A stretch of DNA of 64,000 nucleotides from Pseudomonas turukhanskensis (lineage in GTDB: Bacteria > Pseudomonadota > Gammaproteobacteria > Pseudomonadales > Pseudomonadaceae): NCBI RefSeq assembly GCF_027922365.1, contig NZ_BSFN01000005.1, forward strand, positions 124,001 through 188,000, read 5' to 3'. Position numbers and translations under genes: made by a program. Below, in pieces: positions 39,265 through 49,852 of this stretch. Position 1 is the first letter of the stretch. Every line of letters begins with the position of its first letter. Below the pieces are notes generated by a model, which was given only the letters and a program-made list of their open reading frames with translations, ran no database searches and was not told where the DNA came from.

Positions 39265-41298
39265 ATGTCCCTGCGCACCAGCCTGGAAAACCTGTCGGTC
39301 GGCCGCAAACTGTTGGCCGCTCTGTTGGCGTTACTGACCACCGTGCTGCTGGTGGCTAACCTGGCGTTTATCAGCGCCGCATACTGGATTTCCCAAGAGA
39401 ACATGGCGCCACAGGCCCTGCAGACCGTGGGCCGCCTGCTCTCAACCCCGGCTTTGAGTAATGAAGCGCTCAGCTCGCGCGCCACTGCCGAAGACTTGCT
39501 ACAACGCCTGGACAGCTACAGCCCGCTGCGCGCCGCCGCCCTGTATGGCAGCGATGGCCGGCGCCTGGCGCAATTGGAGCACGGCGAAAAACTGCATTTA
39601 CCGCGGCGTATCGAGCAGCTTTCCACCTGGCGTTACGGCGAATTTCGCACTAACCAACTGTTCGAGTTGCCGCAAGAAGGCAAGCCGCCAGGCCACCTGT
39701 TGCTGGTGGCGTCCAGCGAACTGCCCGGCGCCTTTTACACCGGCACCCTGACCGCCAGCCTGGTGATTCTGGCCTGCAGCGTACTGCTCTGGTCGCTGGT
39801 GGCGCGGCAGATTCGCCGTCTGGTTACGCGCCCGATTCGCCGCCTGGAAGAGCTCTCGCGCCAGGTAACCCGGGAAGAGAACTACGCCCTGCGCGCCGAG
39901 CGCGGGAACCAGGATGAAATCGGCAGCCTGGCCGAAGCGGTGAATACCATGCTGTCGCGTATCGAAGCCCGTGAGCAGCAGCTCAAACGCGCTCGCGATG
40001 ACGCGCAGATGTCGTTTGACCAGGCCCAGCACCTGGCCGAAGAAACCCGCCACTCCAACCGTAAACTCGAGCTGGAAGTGCAGGTACGCAGCAAGATCGA
40101 GAAAAAGCTCACCGGCTTTCAGAACTACCTCAACAGCATCATCGACTCCATGCCGTCGGCACTTATCGCCCTCGATGAGCAGTTGTACGTCAGCCAGTGG
40201 AATCAGGAGGCCAGCGCCCTGTCCGGCACGCGCCTGGACGAAGCGTTGAACCAGCCGGTATTTCTCGCCTTTCCGCCACTCAAACCCTACTTGCCGCAGC
40301 TCAAGCGCACAGCCGAGCGGCATACGGTGGAAAAAATCGAACGGGTGACCTGGACCCGCGGCGATAGCAAATTCCACTACGCGCTGACCTTCTACCCCTT
40401 GATGGGCGGCGCGGGTCGCGGCGTGGTAATCCGTATCGACGACATCACCCAACGCCTGTCGCTGGAAGAAATGATGGTGCAGTCGGAAAAAATGCTCTCG
40501 GTGGGTGGTCTGGCCGCCGGCATGGCGCACGAAATCAACAACCCGCTGGGTGCCATTCTGCATAACGTGCAGAACATTCGCCGACGCCTGTCCACCGAAC
40601 TGCCGCGCAACCAGGAGGTAGCCGACGCCGTCGGTGTGTCGCTGCAAACCGTCAATCAATATCTGCAAGGCCGCGAAGTACCGCAGTTGCTCGACGGCAT
40701 TGCCCAGGCCGGCTCGCGGGCAGCGAAGATCGTTACCCATATGCTCAGCTTCAGCCGCATGAGCAATCGCCAGTTGGCGCCCTGCCAGTTGCCCGCCCTG
40801 CTCGATCAGGCCGTAGAAATCGCCGGCAACGACTTTGACCTCACCGAAGGCTTCGACTTCAAAGGCTTGAATATCGACCGCGAGTTTGACCCGCAGGTCG
40901 GCCTGGTGCCGGGCATCGCCAACGAGTTGGAACAGGTGCTGCTCAATCTGTTGAAAAACGCCGCGCAAGCCATTCACCAGCGCGAAGCCAAACCGGGCTC
41001 GCTGCTGGAGCCGGGGCGTATTGTGCTGCGCACGCGACTGGCTGAGCCGTGGGCCGAGATTCAGGTGGAAGACAACGGTATCGGCATGCCGGAGCTGGTG
41101 CGCAAGCGCATCTTCGAGCCGTTTTTCACCACCAAGGAAGTCGGCCAGGGCACGGGCCTGGGCCTGTCGGTTTCCTACTTCATCATCACCAACAACCACA
41201 AAGGGCAGATGGAGGTGCAGTCGGCGCTGGGCCACGGCACCTGCTTCACCCTGCGCTTGCCGCTGGCAACGCCCCCTGACACCCACGAAGAGAGCTGA
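39265..41298 (+). CDS. Orphan sensor histidine kinase (HAMP-PAS-HisKA-HATPase)
   Basis: A 677-residue inner-membrane kinase. Membrane segments at about 18-40 and 165-190 flank a periplasmic sensor of about 125 residues. Then HAMP (about 185-240), a long coiled coil, a PAS domain ([24 protein letters not shown]), phosphoacceptor motif [22 protein letters not shown]-box [17 protein letters not shown], and G-boxes EDNGIGMP and GTGLGLSVS. No response regulator is adjacent, so the partner is unknown; the NtrB-like H-box suggests a partner of the NtrC or stand-alone type. An in-frame TTG at 39259 is better spaced from AAAGG than ATG 39265. It corresponds in position to PA4398. Confidence 0.92.
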   Translation: MSLRTSLENLSVGRKLLAALLALLTTVLLVANLAFISAAYWISQENMAPQALQTVGRLLSTPALSNEALSSRATAEDLLQRLDSYSPLRAAALYGSDGRRLAQLEHGEKLHLPRRIEQLSTWRYGEFRTNQLFELPQEGKPPGHLLLVASSELPGAFYTGTLTASLVILACSVLLWSLVARQIRRLVTRPIRRLEELSRQVTREENYALRAERGNQDEIGSLAEAVNTMLSRIEAREQQLKRARDDAQMSFDQAQHLAEETRHSNRKLELEVQVRSKIEKKLTGFQNYLNSIIDSMPSALIALDEQLYVSQWNQEASALSGTRLDEALNQPVFLAFPPLKPYLPQLKRTAERHTVEKIERVTWTRGDSKFHYALTFYPLMGGAGRGVVIRIDDITQRLSLEEMMVQSEKMLSVGGLAAGMAHEINNPLGAILHNVQNIRRRLSTELPRNQEVADAVGVSLQTVNQYLQGREVPQLLDGIAQAGSRAAKIVTHMLSFSRMSNRQLAPCQLPALLDQAVEIAGNDFDLTEGFDFKGLNIDREFDPQVGLVPGIANELEQVLLNLLKNAAQAIHQREAKPGSLLEPGRIVLRTRLAEPWAEIQVEDNGIGMPELVRKRIFEPFFTTKEVGQGTGLGLSVSYFIITNNHKGQMEVQSALGHGTCFTLRLPLATPPDTHEES

Positions 41299-41300
41299 CC

Positions 41301-41879
41301 ATGGGTTTTCGCCTGTCGAAGATTTACACGCGCACGGGAGACGCCGGCGAAACCGGCCTGGCCGACGGCCGCCGCGTGCCCAAAGACCACCCGCGCGTGG
41401 AAGCCATGGGCGAGCTGGATAGCCTGAACAGCCAGCTCGGCTTGCTGCTGGCGGGCCTCGCTGAACATGAAGTGATGTGGCCGGGGTTGAGTGAGGTGAT
41501 CGATGTGTTGACGCCCTGCCAGCACCGCTTGTTCGACCTCGGTGGCGAGCTGGCGATGCCGCAGTATCAGGCGTTGAATCAGGCGGAGGTAGCGCGCCTG
41601 GAAGCGGCCATCGATCTATGGAATGAAGAGCTGGGGCCGCTGGAAAATTTCATTCTACCGGGTGGTTCATTGCTGGTAGCCCAGGCCCATGTTTGCCGGG
41701 CGCAGGCGCGTGCTGCGGAGCGGCGCTGTCAGCAGTTGAATGCCATTGAGCCGTTGGGTGGGGTGGGGTTGGCGTATGTGAATCGCTTGTCGGATCTGCT
41801 GTTTGTTGCCGCGCGTTTGATTGGGCGGCGGATGCAGATTAATGAGGTGCTGTGGCAGGCGGCACCGAAGCCGGAGTGA
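41301..41879 (+). CDS. Cob(I)alamin adenosyltransferase, PduO type
   Basis: A 192-residue enzyme that transfers the 5'-deoxyadenosyl group of ATP to cobalamin. The N-terminal ATP-binding motif KIYTRTGDAGETGLADGRRV and the later CRAQARAAERR plus NRLSDLLFVAAR are diagnostic of PduO-type adenosyltransferases. ATG 41301 follows GAAGAGAG and lies 2 bases after the kinase stop, so both are probably on one transcript, although no functional link is obvious. Confidence 0.94.
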   Translation: MGFRLSKIYTRTGDAGETGLADGRRVPKDHPRVEAMGELDSLNSQLGLLLAGLAEHEVMWPGLSEVIDVLTPCQHRLFDLGGELAMPQYQALNQAEVARLEAAIDLWNEELGPLENFILPGGSLLVAQAHVCRAQARAAERRCQQLNAIEPLGGVGLAYVNRLSDLLFVAARLIGRRMQINEVLWQAAPKPE

Positions 41880-41884
41880 GGCTG

Positions 41885-41984
41885 GCCCTCTCCCCCGGCC
41901 CCTCTCCCGCAAACGGGCGAGGGGAGACCAGCACAATGCATTTCAGCTCCCTCTCCCGCGTGCGGGAGAGGGTTGGGGTGAGGG
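41885..41984. repeat. Pair of CTCTCCC-type hairpin repeats filling the intergenic gap
   Basis: Two units: CCCCTCTCCCGC-AAAC-GGGCGAGGGG (41899-41924) and CCCTCTCCCGCG-TGCGGGAGAGGG with GGGGTGAGGG (41949-41984). They occupy almost the whole space between the converging adenosyltransferase and Nudix-ThiE genes, the second abutting the Nudix-ThiE stop codon. The same unit pair occurs at 10.9-11.1 kb. Confidence 0.75.
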
Positions 41985-42929
41985 TTAGACGGAAGGCCAA
42001 AACGCCCGAATCCCCGCCACACCCTGTGCCCCAATTTCCCAAGCCCTTTGGGTATCCCCTGCCCCAACGCCACCGAGCAGAAACACCGGCTGATTGAACG
42101 CGCCGATCATCTCCTGCGCCGCGCCCCATCCCAACGGCTGCGCCTCGGGGTGGGTCTGGGTCGCCTGCACCGGCGACAGGGTAACGAAGTCCACACCCAT
42201 CTCTGCTGCCAACGCCAGCTCTTCAGCGTTATGGCAGGACGCCGCCAACCAACGATGTGCCGGAAACGGCCGACCACCGCTGACCAACTTGCGCAACTGA
42301 GTGGACGTCAGGTGCCAACCGGCAGCCGGAAAATCCCCTAGCCACTCCAACGGCCCTTTGAGCATCAGTTGCGCACGGCCGGCGCACAGGCCGACGGCAT
42401 CCACCGCCAGGTCGCGGTACTGCGGGTCGTACATATTCGGCGCACGTAGCTGCACCAGGCGAATGCCGCTTTCCAACGCGGCCTTGAGGCCTAGCAGCAG
42501 TTCCTTAGGCTCAAGGTTGTCCGGCGTAATCAGGTAGTGCTCAGGCAAGCGTGCTGCCGCGACGATGGGGCGGTTGGCAGCCGGGAACTCGTAGTCGCTC
42601 AGCTCCCGGTTGCTGACCCACGCCAACGGCTGACCTTCGGCGCCGTGGGGCTCGCCGGTAAAGTCGCGGACTTCCCAGACATCCAGCAACACGTGTTTGT
42701 CCGGGTAGTCGTGCCGCACCTGAATCAGTGGCCGTGCGGCCGTCACCTGAATGCCCAATTCCTCGGCCAACTCGCGGCCCAGGGCGGCGCGTACCGACTC
42801 GCCCTCCTCGACCTTGCCGCCGGGGAACTCCCACAGGCCACCCTGGTGTTTATCGTCTGGACGACGGGCCAGCAAAATGCGCCCATCGGCCCCTCGGATA
42901 ACGGCTGCCGCCACATGCACTCGTTTCAC
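41985..42929 (-). CDS. Nudix hydrolase fused to a thiamine-phosphate-synthase-like domain
   Basis: A 314-residue two-domain protein. The N-terminal MutT-like Nudix domain (about 1-130) has the Nudix box GGKVEEGESVRAALGRELAEELGI, suited to sanitising oxidised nucleotides. The C-terminal ThiE-like barrel (about 150-310) has IRLVQLRAP, WHLTSTQLR, SCHN, VDFVTLSPVQATQTHP and VFLLGGVGAGD, but its thiamine activity is doubtful. The fusion is usual in pseudomonads (position of PA4400). GTG 42929 overlaps the gst stop as GTGA and has AGGA upstream, so it is translationally coupled to gst. Confidence 0.92.
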   Translation of the reverse strand: MKRVHVAAAVIRGADGRILLARRPDDKHQGGLWEFPGGKVEEGESVRAALGRELAEELGIQVTAARPLIQVRHDYPDKHVLLDVWEVRDFTGEPHGAEGQPLAWVSNRELSDYEFPAANRPIVAAARLPEHYLITPDNLEPKELLLGLKAALESGIRLVQLRAPNMYDPQYRDLAVDAVGLCAGRAQLMLKGPLEWLGDFPAAGWHLTSTQLRKLVSGGRPFPAHRWLAASCHNAEELALAAEMGVDFVTLSPVQATQTHPEAQPLGWGAAQEMIGAFNQPVFLLGGVGAGDTQRAWEIGAQGVAGIRAFWPSV

Positions 42930-43558
42930 GCGCTGTGTTCCTCTCGTGCTGCCTGTTGCCAGCGCTGAAACGCCGGCCACTGGTAGATGGTTTCAACATA
43001 GGCCGCGGCCTCGGCCGACAGCGCCGCCCGGTAGCCGCGAAAACGCACGGCGACTGGGGCAAAAAAAGCGTCGGCCAGGCTTACGTGGCCAAACAGGTAA
43101 GGGCCGTCCTGGCCGAACTCGCTGCGGCAGCGTGCCCAGATGGCGCTGATGCGTTCGATATCGGCCAGCACGTCCGCCGGCACTTCAGCGAGCGCCTCGT
43201 CCCGGGACAAGTCCATCGGCATTGCCGTACGCAGCGGCACAAAGCTGCTGTGCATCTCGGCGCACACACTACGGGCAATGGCGCGGGCATAGGCGCCGCG
43301 CGGCCACAGATGAGCCTCAGGGAAGGTTTCGGCGAGGTATTCACTAATGGCCAGGGAATCCCAGATCGAGCCCTCTGCGGTTTTCAGCAGCGGCACTTTG
43401 CCGGTGGGCGAATGCTCGAGGATGCGCGCACGGGTATCGGGCTGATTCAGGCGAATGACCTGCTCGCTATAGGGTGTGCCGGCGAGTTCGAGCGCCAACG
43501 CCGCGCGAAGTGACCAGGAGGAGTAAGTCTTGTCGCCGATTACCAGAGAGAGCGCCAT
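42926..43558 (-). CDS. Glutathione S-transferase family protein
   Basis: A 210-residue GST. The N-terminal thioredoxin-like domain starts with YSSWSLRAALALELAG, where a serine in SSWS is the likely glutathione-activating residue, and contains GKVPLLKTAEG and a DSLAISEYLAETFP loop for glutathione binding. The C-terminal helical domain has GPYLFGHVSLADAFFAPVAVRF. ATG 43558 has AAAGGA; 14 in-frame residues upstream are rejected. First gene of a pair with the Nudix-ThiE gene; substrate unknown. Confidence 0.93.
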   Translation of the reverse strand: MALSLVIGDKTYSSWSLRAALALELAGTPYSEQVIRLNQPDTRARILEHSPTGKVPLLKTAEGSIWDSLAISEYLAETFPEAHLWPRGAYARAIARSVCAEMHSSFVPLRTAMPMDLSRDEALAEVPADVLADIERISAIWARCRSEFGQDGPYLFGHVSLADAFFAPVAVRFRGYRAALSAEAAAYVETIYQWPAFQRWQQAAREEHSA

Positions 43559-43641
43559 GTGCGTCGTCCTTTGTTGAGCCCGATTGATGAACTGCGACAA
43601 TAGGCAGCGCGTGGGCTCAGGGCAAATTCCGATTGTTCATG

Positions 43642-43683
43642 CCCCCATGAGTCGGGGGAATGGCCGCCGCAGACGCGGCGGCC
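43642..43683 (-). terminator. Two hairpins after argJ, possible weak terminator
   Basis: CCCCC-ATGAGTC-GGGGG (43642-43658) and GGCCGCCGC-AGAC-GCGGCGGCC (43662-43683). Strong stems, but no T-run on the minus strand, so termination efficiency is uncertain. Confidence 0.35.
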
Positions 43684-43705
43684 GATGTTGCTTACATGCA
43701 CTGTG

Positions 43706-44923
43706 TCAGGAGCGATATTCAGCGTTGATACGCACGTACTCGTGGGACAGGTCGGTGGTCCAGATGGTTTCGCTGCACGTGCCGCGGCCCAGTTCGATAC
43801 GGATGCCAATCTCTTCCTTAGCCATCACCGCAGCGCCCTGCTCTTCGGTATAGGTGGTGGCGCGGCAGCCGCGGCTGGCGATGCAGACGTCACCCAGGAA
43901 CACGTCGATCTTGCTTACATCCAGTTGCGCCACGCCAGCACGGCCCACAGCGGCCAGAATGCGGCCCCAGTTAGGGTCGGAGGCAAACAGCGCGGTCTTG
44001 ATCAGCGGCGAGTGGGCAACGGCGTAGGCGACGTCCAGGCATTCCTGATGGGTCGCGCCGCCATTGGCCTGCACGGTGACGAACTTGGTGGCGCCTTCGC
44101 CGTCACGGACGATGGCTTGCGCCAGCTCCATCGACACATCCAGCACGGCCTGCTTCAACTCGGCGAACAGTGCGCCGCTGGACTGGGTGATTTCCGGCAA
44201 CGCGGCCTGGCCAGTGGCAATCAGCATGCAGCAGTCGTTGGTGGACGTGTCACCGTCGATGGTGATGCGGTTGAACGACTTGTTCGCAGCGTCACGCAGC
44301 AGGTCTTGCAGCAGGCCTTGGGAGACTTTGGCATCGGTGGCGATGTAACCCAACATGGTGGCCATGTTCGGCTTGATCATGCCGGCGCCTTTACTGATGC
44401 CGGTGACGGTAACGGTGACGCCGTCGTGGGTGAACTGACGGCTCGCGCCTTTAGGTTGGGTGTCGGTGGTCATGATGCCAGCAGCCGCAGCGGCCCAGTT
44501 ATCCACAGACAGGTCGGCCAGGGCAGCGACAAGCGCGCCTTCGATTTTTTCCACCGGCAGCGGCTCACCGATCACGCCGGTAGAAAACGGCAGTACGGCG
44601 GTTTCCGGTACACCGGTCAGCTCGGCGAGTTTGGCGCAGGTGCGGGCCGCGGCTTGCAGACCGGGCTCGCCGGTACCGGCGTTGGCGTTGCCGGTGTTGG
44701 TCAGCAGGTAACGCACTTCGCCTACCACGTTTTTCTTGGCCAGAATTACCGGTGCCGCGCAGAACGCGTTCAAGGTGAACACCCCGGCAACGCTGGAGCC
44801 TTCTGCACAGCGCATCACCACCACGTCCTTGCGACCTTCGCGCTTGATACCGGCGGACGAGATACCCAATTCAAAACCGGTAACAGGGTGCAGCGTAGGC
44901 AGAGGACCGAGACCAACAGGCAT
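43706..44923 (-). CDS. argJ: Bifunctional glutamate N-acetyltransferase / ornithine acetyltransferase
   Basis: A 405-residue enzyme of arginine synthesis that moves the acetyl group from N-acetylornithine to glutamate. It self-cleaves before Thr189 in KGAGMIKPNMATMLG, and the new N-terminal threonine is the nucleophile. NNAG-type phrases are absent, as expected, and the oxyanion region STGVIGEPLP is present. The protein starts MPVGLGPLPTLHPVTGFELG; ATG 44923 has AAGGAG, and an upstream extension is rejected. It follows secA on the same strand but behind a terminator. Confidence 0.96.
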   Translation of the reverse strand: MPVGLGPLPTLHPVTGFELGISSAGIKREGRKDVVVMRCAEGSSVAGVFTLNAFCAAPVILAKKNVVGEVRYLLTNTGNANAGTGEPGLQAAARTCAKLAELTGVPETAVLPFSTGVIGEPLPVEKIEGALVAALADLSVDNWAAAAAGIMTTDTQPKGASRQFTHDGVTVTVTGISKGAGMIKPNMATMLGYIATDAKVSQGLLQDLLRDAANKSFNRITIDGDTSTNDCCMLIATGQAALPEITQSSGALFAELKQAVLDVSMELAQAIVRDGEGATKFVTVQANGGATHQECLDVAYAVAHSPLIKTALFASDPNWGRILAAVGRAGVAQLDVSKIDVFLGDVCIASRGCRATTYTEEQGAAVMAKEEIGIRIELGRGTCSETIWTTDLSHEYVRINAEYRS

Positions 44924-44988
44924 GGGATGAGCTCCTTGGCAGAAACCGAGTAGTGACCGCGCCTGTTCGGCGCAGCATAAATTCAAGC

Positions 44989-45025
44989 AAAAACGCCGCG
45001 AACGGCAATTCGTTCACGGCGTTTT
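44989..45025 (-). terminator. secA terminator
   Basis: AAAACGCCGCGAACG paired with CGTTCACGGCGTTTT around GCAATT. On the minus strand it ends in T-rich sequence 26 bases after the secA stop. Confidence 0.85.
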
Positions 45026-45050
45026 ATCACACAGTTTTTACATTGCAGGC

Positions 45051-47786
45051 TTAAGAAATCTGGCCGTGGCAGTGTTTGTATTTCTTGCCCGAACCGCAGT
45101 AGCAGAGTTCGTTGCGGCCGATCTTCTGGTCGTTACGTACCGGGGCGTAAGTGGCCACAGCCACCTCACCTTCCGGCTCCAGCTCGGGCTCGTCCAGCGC
45201 CGAGGCTTCGGCGTGTTCGAACTGCATGCGAGCGGCCAGGGCTTCGGCTTCCTGGCGCAGGCGCGCCTCTTCTTCGACCGGGTCTTCGCGACGCACTTGA
45301 ACGTGGGACAGCACGCGGATGGTGTCGCGCTTGATGGAGTCCAGCAGCTCCTGGAACAGGGTGAAGGACTCGCGCTTGTACTCCTGCTTCGGGTTCTTCT
45401 GCGCGTAACCACGCAGGTGAATACCGTGGCGCAGGTGGTCCATGGTCGACAGGTGGTCTTTCCACAGGTCGTCCAGTACGCGCAGCAGAATCTGCTTCTC
45501 GAAAGTACGCAGGGCCTCGGCGCTGGCGGCGTCTTCTTTCTCGTTGTAGGCCAGCAGCAGCGCTTCGAGGATCTTGGCGCGCAGCGGCTCTTCGTAGAGC
45601 TGGGCGTCGTCGTCGAGCCACTGCTGGATCGGCAACTTGATGCTGAAATCGTTGAACAGCGCGCTTTCCAGACCGGCAACATCCCACTGCTCTGGCAGCG
45701 ATTGCGGCGGAATGTGGGCGTTGATGGTGCTGTCGAGCACTTCCAGACGGAAGTCGGCGATGGTGTCACCCACGTCGCTGGCAGCCAGCAGGCTGTTGCG
45801 CATGTGGTAGATCACTTTACGTTGTTCGTTGGCAACGTCGTCAAACTCGAGCAGTTGCTTACGCATGTCGAAGTTGCGGCCTTCCACTTTGCGCTGGGCC
45901 TTCTCGATGGCGTTGCTGACCATGCGGTGTTCGATGGCTTCACCGGACTGCATGCCCAGCGCTTTCATGAAGTTCTTCACCCGGTCGGAGGCGAAGATAC
46001 GCATCAGGTTGTCTTCCAGCGACAGGTAGAAACGGCTGGAACCCGGGTCGCCCTGACGGCCTGAACGACCACGCAGCTGATTGTCGATACGACGGGATTC
46101 GTGACGCTCGGAGGCGATTACATGCAACCCACCGGACTCGATCACCAGTTGGTGACGCTTGTGCCAGTCAGCCTTGATTTGTGCGATCTGCTCTTCGGTC
46201 GGGTTTTCCAGGGCCGCCACTTCGACTTCCCAGTTACCGCCCAATAGAATGTCGGTACCGCGACCGGCCATGTTGGTGGCGATGGTCAGCGCGCCTGGGC
46301 GACCGGCCTGAGCAATGATTTCGGCTTCTTTTTCGTGGAACTTGGCGTTGAGTACTTTGTGCTCGATGCCTTCCTGTTCCAGCAGCTTGGACACGTATTC
46401 CGAACTATCGATGGAAGCCGTACCCACCAGGATCGGGCGGCCAACGGCCTGGCTTTCCTTGATATCGGCCACGATGGCGGCGTACTTCTCTTCCTGGGTC
46501 AGGTAGACCAGGTCGTTGTAGTCCTTACGCGCCAGCGGCTTGTTCGGCGGAATTACCACAACCGGCAGGTTATAGATCTGGTGGAATTCGAACGCTTCGG
46601 TGTCTGCCGTACCGGTCATGCCGGACAGTTTGTTGTAAAGACGGAAGTAGTTCTGGAAGGTGGTGGAGGCCAGCGTCTGGCTCTCGGCCTGGATATTCAG
46701 ACCTTCCTTTGCTTCGATGGCCTGGTGCAGGCCTTCGGACAGACGACGACCCGGCATGGTACGGCCAGTATGTTCGTCAACCAGGAGTACCTGGTCGTTC
46801 TGCACGATGTATTCGACGTTGCGGTGGAACAGCTTGTGCGCGCGCAGGCCGGCATACACGTGGGTCAGCAGGCCCAGGTTGTGCGCCGAATACAGGCTCT
46901 CGCCTTCGGCCAGCAGGCCGGCGTGGGTGAGCATGTCTTCGATGAACTGGTGACCGGCTTCGTTGAGTTCTACCTGACGGGTCTTTTCATCAACAGTGAA
47001 GTGGCCTTCCTGAGTCACCACGCCTTCCACTTCCTCGATGTGTTGCTTGAGGCGTGGAATCAGCAGGTTGATCTGCATGTACAGCTTGGAGCTGTCTTCG
47101 GCCTGGCCGGAGATGATCAGCGGGGTACGGGCTTCGTCGATGAGGATGGAGTCCACTTCGTCGATGACCGCGAAGTTCAGCTCGCGCTGGAACTTCTCTT
47201 CAACGCTGAACGCCATGTTGTCGCGCAGGTAGTCAAAGCCGAATTCGTTGTTGGTGCCGTAGGTGATGTCGGACGCATAAGCAGCACGCTTTTCTTCCGG
47301 CGGCTGGAACGGGCTGACGATACCTACGGACAGGCCGAGAAATTCATACAGCGGACGCATCCAGTTGGCGTCGCGGCGAGCCAGGTAGTCGTTCACGGTA
47401 ACCACGTGCACGCCTTTGCCGGACAGCGCGTTGAGGTACACAGCCAGGGTACCCACCAGGGTTTTACCTTCACCGGTACGCATCTCGGCAATCTTGCCTT
47501 CGTGCAGGGTCGCGCCGCCGATGAGCTGGACGTCAAAGTGACGCATACCCATCACACGCTTGCCCGCTTCACGGGCTACCGCGAAGGCTTCAGGCAGCAG
47601 TTGGTCGAGGGTTTCGCCTTTGGCCAGACGGGCCTTGAACTCTTCGGTCTTGGCGCGCAGCTGGTCATCGGACAGAGCCAGCATTTGCTCTTCGAACGAA
47701 TTGGCGGCTTGCACCACCTTCTGCATGCGCTTTACTTCGCGCTCGTTCTTGCTTCCAAAGAGTTTCTTTAACAAAGGCGCAAACAT
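45051..47786 (-). CDS. secA: SecA preprotein translocase ATPase
   Basis: The 911-residue motor of the Sec secretion channel. It starts [17 protein letters not shown]; Walker A is MRTGEGKTL, the DEAD-like box [16 protein letters not shown], and the second nucleotide-binding domain has [13 protein letters not shown] and [18 protein letters not shown]. The C-terminal zinc motif [14 protein letters not shown] binds SecB. ATG 47786 has GGAAGA upstream. Intact and full length. It diverges from dciA across a 361-base gap. Confidence 0.99.
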   Translation of the reverse strand: MFAPLLKKLFGSKNEREVKRMQKVVQAANSFEEQMLALSDDQLRAKTEEFKARLAKGETLDQLLPEAFAVAREAGKRVMGMRHFDVQLIGGATLHEGKIAEMRTGEGKTLVGTLAVYLNALSGKGVHVVTVNDYLARRDANWMRPLYEFLGLSVGIVSPFQPPEEKRAAYASDITYGTNNEFGFDYLRDNMAFSVEEKFQRELNFAVIDEVDSILIDEARTPLIISGQAEDSSKLYMQINLLIPRLKQHIEEVEGVVTQEGHFTVDEKTRQVELNEAGHQFIEDMLTHAGLLAEGESLYSAHNLGLLTHVYAGLRAHKLFHRNVEYIVQNDQVLLVDEHTGRTMPGRRLSEGLHQAIEAKEGLNIQAESQTLASTTFQNYFRLYNKLSGMTGTADTEAFEFHQIYNLPVVVIPPNKPLARKDYNDLVYLTQEEKYAAIVADIKESQAVGRPILVGTASIDSSEYVSKLLEQEGIEHKVLNAKFHEKEAEIIAQAGRPGALTIATNMAGRGTDILLGGNWEVEVAALENPTEEQIAQIKADWHKRHQLVIESGGLHVIASERHESRRIDNQLRGRSGRQGDPGSSRFYLSLEDNLMRIFASDRVKNFMKALGMQSGEAIEHRMVSNAIEKAQRKVEGRNFDMRKQLLEFDDVANEQRKVIYHMRNSLLAASDVGDTIADFRLEVLDSTINAHIPPQSLPEQWDVAGLESALFNDFSIKLPIQQWLDDDAQLYEEPLRAKILEALLLAYNEKEDAASAEALRTFEKQILLRVLDDLWKDHLSTMDHLRHGIHLRGYAQKNPKQEYKRESFTLFQELLDSIKRDTIRVLSHVQVRREDPVEEEARLRQEAEALAARMQFEHAEASALDEPELEPEGEVAVATYAPVRNDQKIGRNELCYCGSGKKYKHCHGQIS

Positions 47787-48147
47787 ATCGGCAGGATCTT
47801 CCACACATATGGATGGAGGGCGGCCCCGTGAGTCGCCCGCGCAGCCTTCATGGCTGCTTGCGAAGCGGGCATTCTACCCGGAATCGTTATTGAGGAAAGT
47901 AGCGTTATTGCAAGGTGCCAGCAGTGGATCACTCCACGACGCACTGTTCAGTTACGGACTACAAAGTTGACTGCTCAGTCTGCTTGTTGTCGACGCAAAT
48001 TCCAGCCTGTTACAACTCGCAATCATTTCCAAGCACTTTATATGGGGGCACTTTTTCCTCAATCAAGCCCCTCTCAATACAGCCTTGGACGCAGGCGTGC
48101 GCGCGCATCTGCTACCATGGCGGCCTCTCACCAGCAGACCGTTCCCC
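47787..48147. other. Divergent secA/dciA control region
   Basis: A 361-base gap without a gene. Near secA there is a nested hairpin (GCCCGC 47835-47840 with GCGGGC 47866-47871, inner GCAGCC-TTCAT-GGCTGC), likely in the secA leader. On the minus strand TTGCAA-N17-ATAACG is a possible secA promoter. I see no SecM-like leader peptide and no convincing dciA promoter. Confidence 0.45.
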
Positions 48148-48597
48148 ATGGCTTTTCGCCCCCTGCCCGCCAAAGGTCACACCGCGCTGTTGCGCGATGC
48201 CAAACCCTTGCAAGCGCTGATCAACCAGGCCCATCGCCTGGACCATCTGCAGCGCCTGGTGGAAAGCCAACTGCAACCGGCGGCACGCGAACACTGCCAC
48301 GTTGCCTCCTGGCGCGAAGGCTGCTTGCTACTGATTGTCACAGACGGCCACTGGGCCACTCGGCTGCGCTACCAACAGCGCCGGCTGGAACGCCAACTGC
48401 AAATGCTAGAGCCGTTCCACAATCTCAATCGCATTCTGTTCAAGGTGCAGCCGAGGGTGGGCGTGGCCAAACTTCGCGGCCATACCATGCAGCTGTCCAC
48501 CGAAACGGCCGAAGGCATTCAGGAAGTGGCCGAAGGCATCAGCGACCCGGGATTACGCGCAGCGCTTGAGCGTCTCGCCCGCCACGGCAAAGGCTGA
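48148..48597 (+). CDS. dciA: DciA (DUF721), replicative helicase loader/operator
   Basis: A 149-residue protein, DUF721 at the N-terminal to middle part with CHVASWREGCLLLIVTDGHWATRLRYQQRRL. DciA is the ancestral loader of DnaB helicase in bacteria lacking DnaC, including pseudomonads. It starts MAFRPLPAKGHTALLRDAKPL; ATG 48148 is chosen over an in-frame upstream extension that is arginine-rich and lacks a ribosome site. Position between secA and lpxC matches P. aeruginosa. The assignment is by family and gene order. Confidence 0.88.
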   Translation: MAFRPLPAKGHTALLRDAKPLQALINQAHRLDHLQRLVESQLQPAAREHCHVASWREGCLLLIVTDGHWATRLRYQQRRLERQLQMLEPFHNLNRILFKVQPRVGVAKLRGHTMQLSTETAEGIQEVAEGISDPGLRAALERLARHGKG

Positions 48598-48646
48598 TTC
48601 GCCATTCGCTTCTGCTGTTCGCAATCCAAGCCATCACACGAATCCA

Positions 48647-48762
48647 GATTGAGCGAGCTAGAGCAGTGCAAGGCGAAATGGTTTTTTAAACGCGCAGTTG
48701 GCTTTAGCCAATGAGCATTTAAAAAGCCATTTCAACGCCGCAATGCCGACGCGCAGCCAATC
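48647..48762. repeat. Variable-stem hairpin element, copy D
   Basis: Outer GATTG/CAATC pair, left flank GAGCGAGCTAGAGC..GCAAGGC, inner arms 48675-48690 and 48718-48733 (16 bases, complementary but for one G-T), a 27-base loop with TTGGCTTTAGCCAATGAGCA, and right flank CAACGCCGCAATGCCGACGC. Between the converging dciA and lpxC genes. Confidence 0.7.
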
Positions 48763-48778
48763 GGTTATCTACCCCCAT

Positions 48779-48806
48779 AAAAAAAGCCACCCGAAGGCGG
48801 CTTTAA
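48779..48806 (-). terminator. lpxC terminator
   Basis: AAAAAAAGCC-ACCCGAAGG-CGGCTTT; on the minus strand a GCCGCC/GGTGGC stem followed by seven T, 24 bases after the lpxC stop. Confidence 0.85.
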
Positions 48807-48829
48807 GAAACAGCTAAGGAGGGTATTGC

Positions 48830-49759
<930 letters not shown>

Positions 49760-49852
49760 CTAGTTGCGAATTGTTTTCAACAATGGCCGGGGATAATACC
49801 AGACCCGGCCTTTGCTGAACACCAATCACCCCAATACTCCTGATACATTTCT

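Noticed and set aside
46335..47771. 478-codon plus-strand frame opposite secA
   Set aside because: secA is unmistakable on the other strand.
47967..47995. TTGACT on the plus strand as a dciA promoter
   Set aside because: No acceptable -10 at 16-18 bases and too far from dciA.
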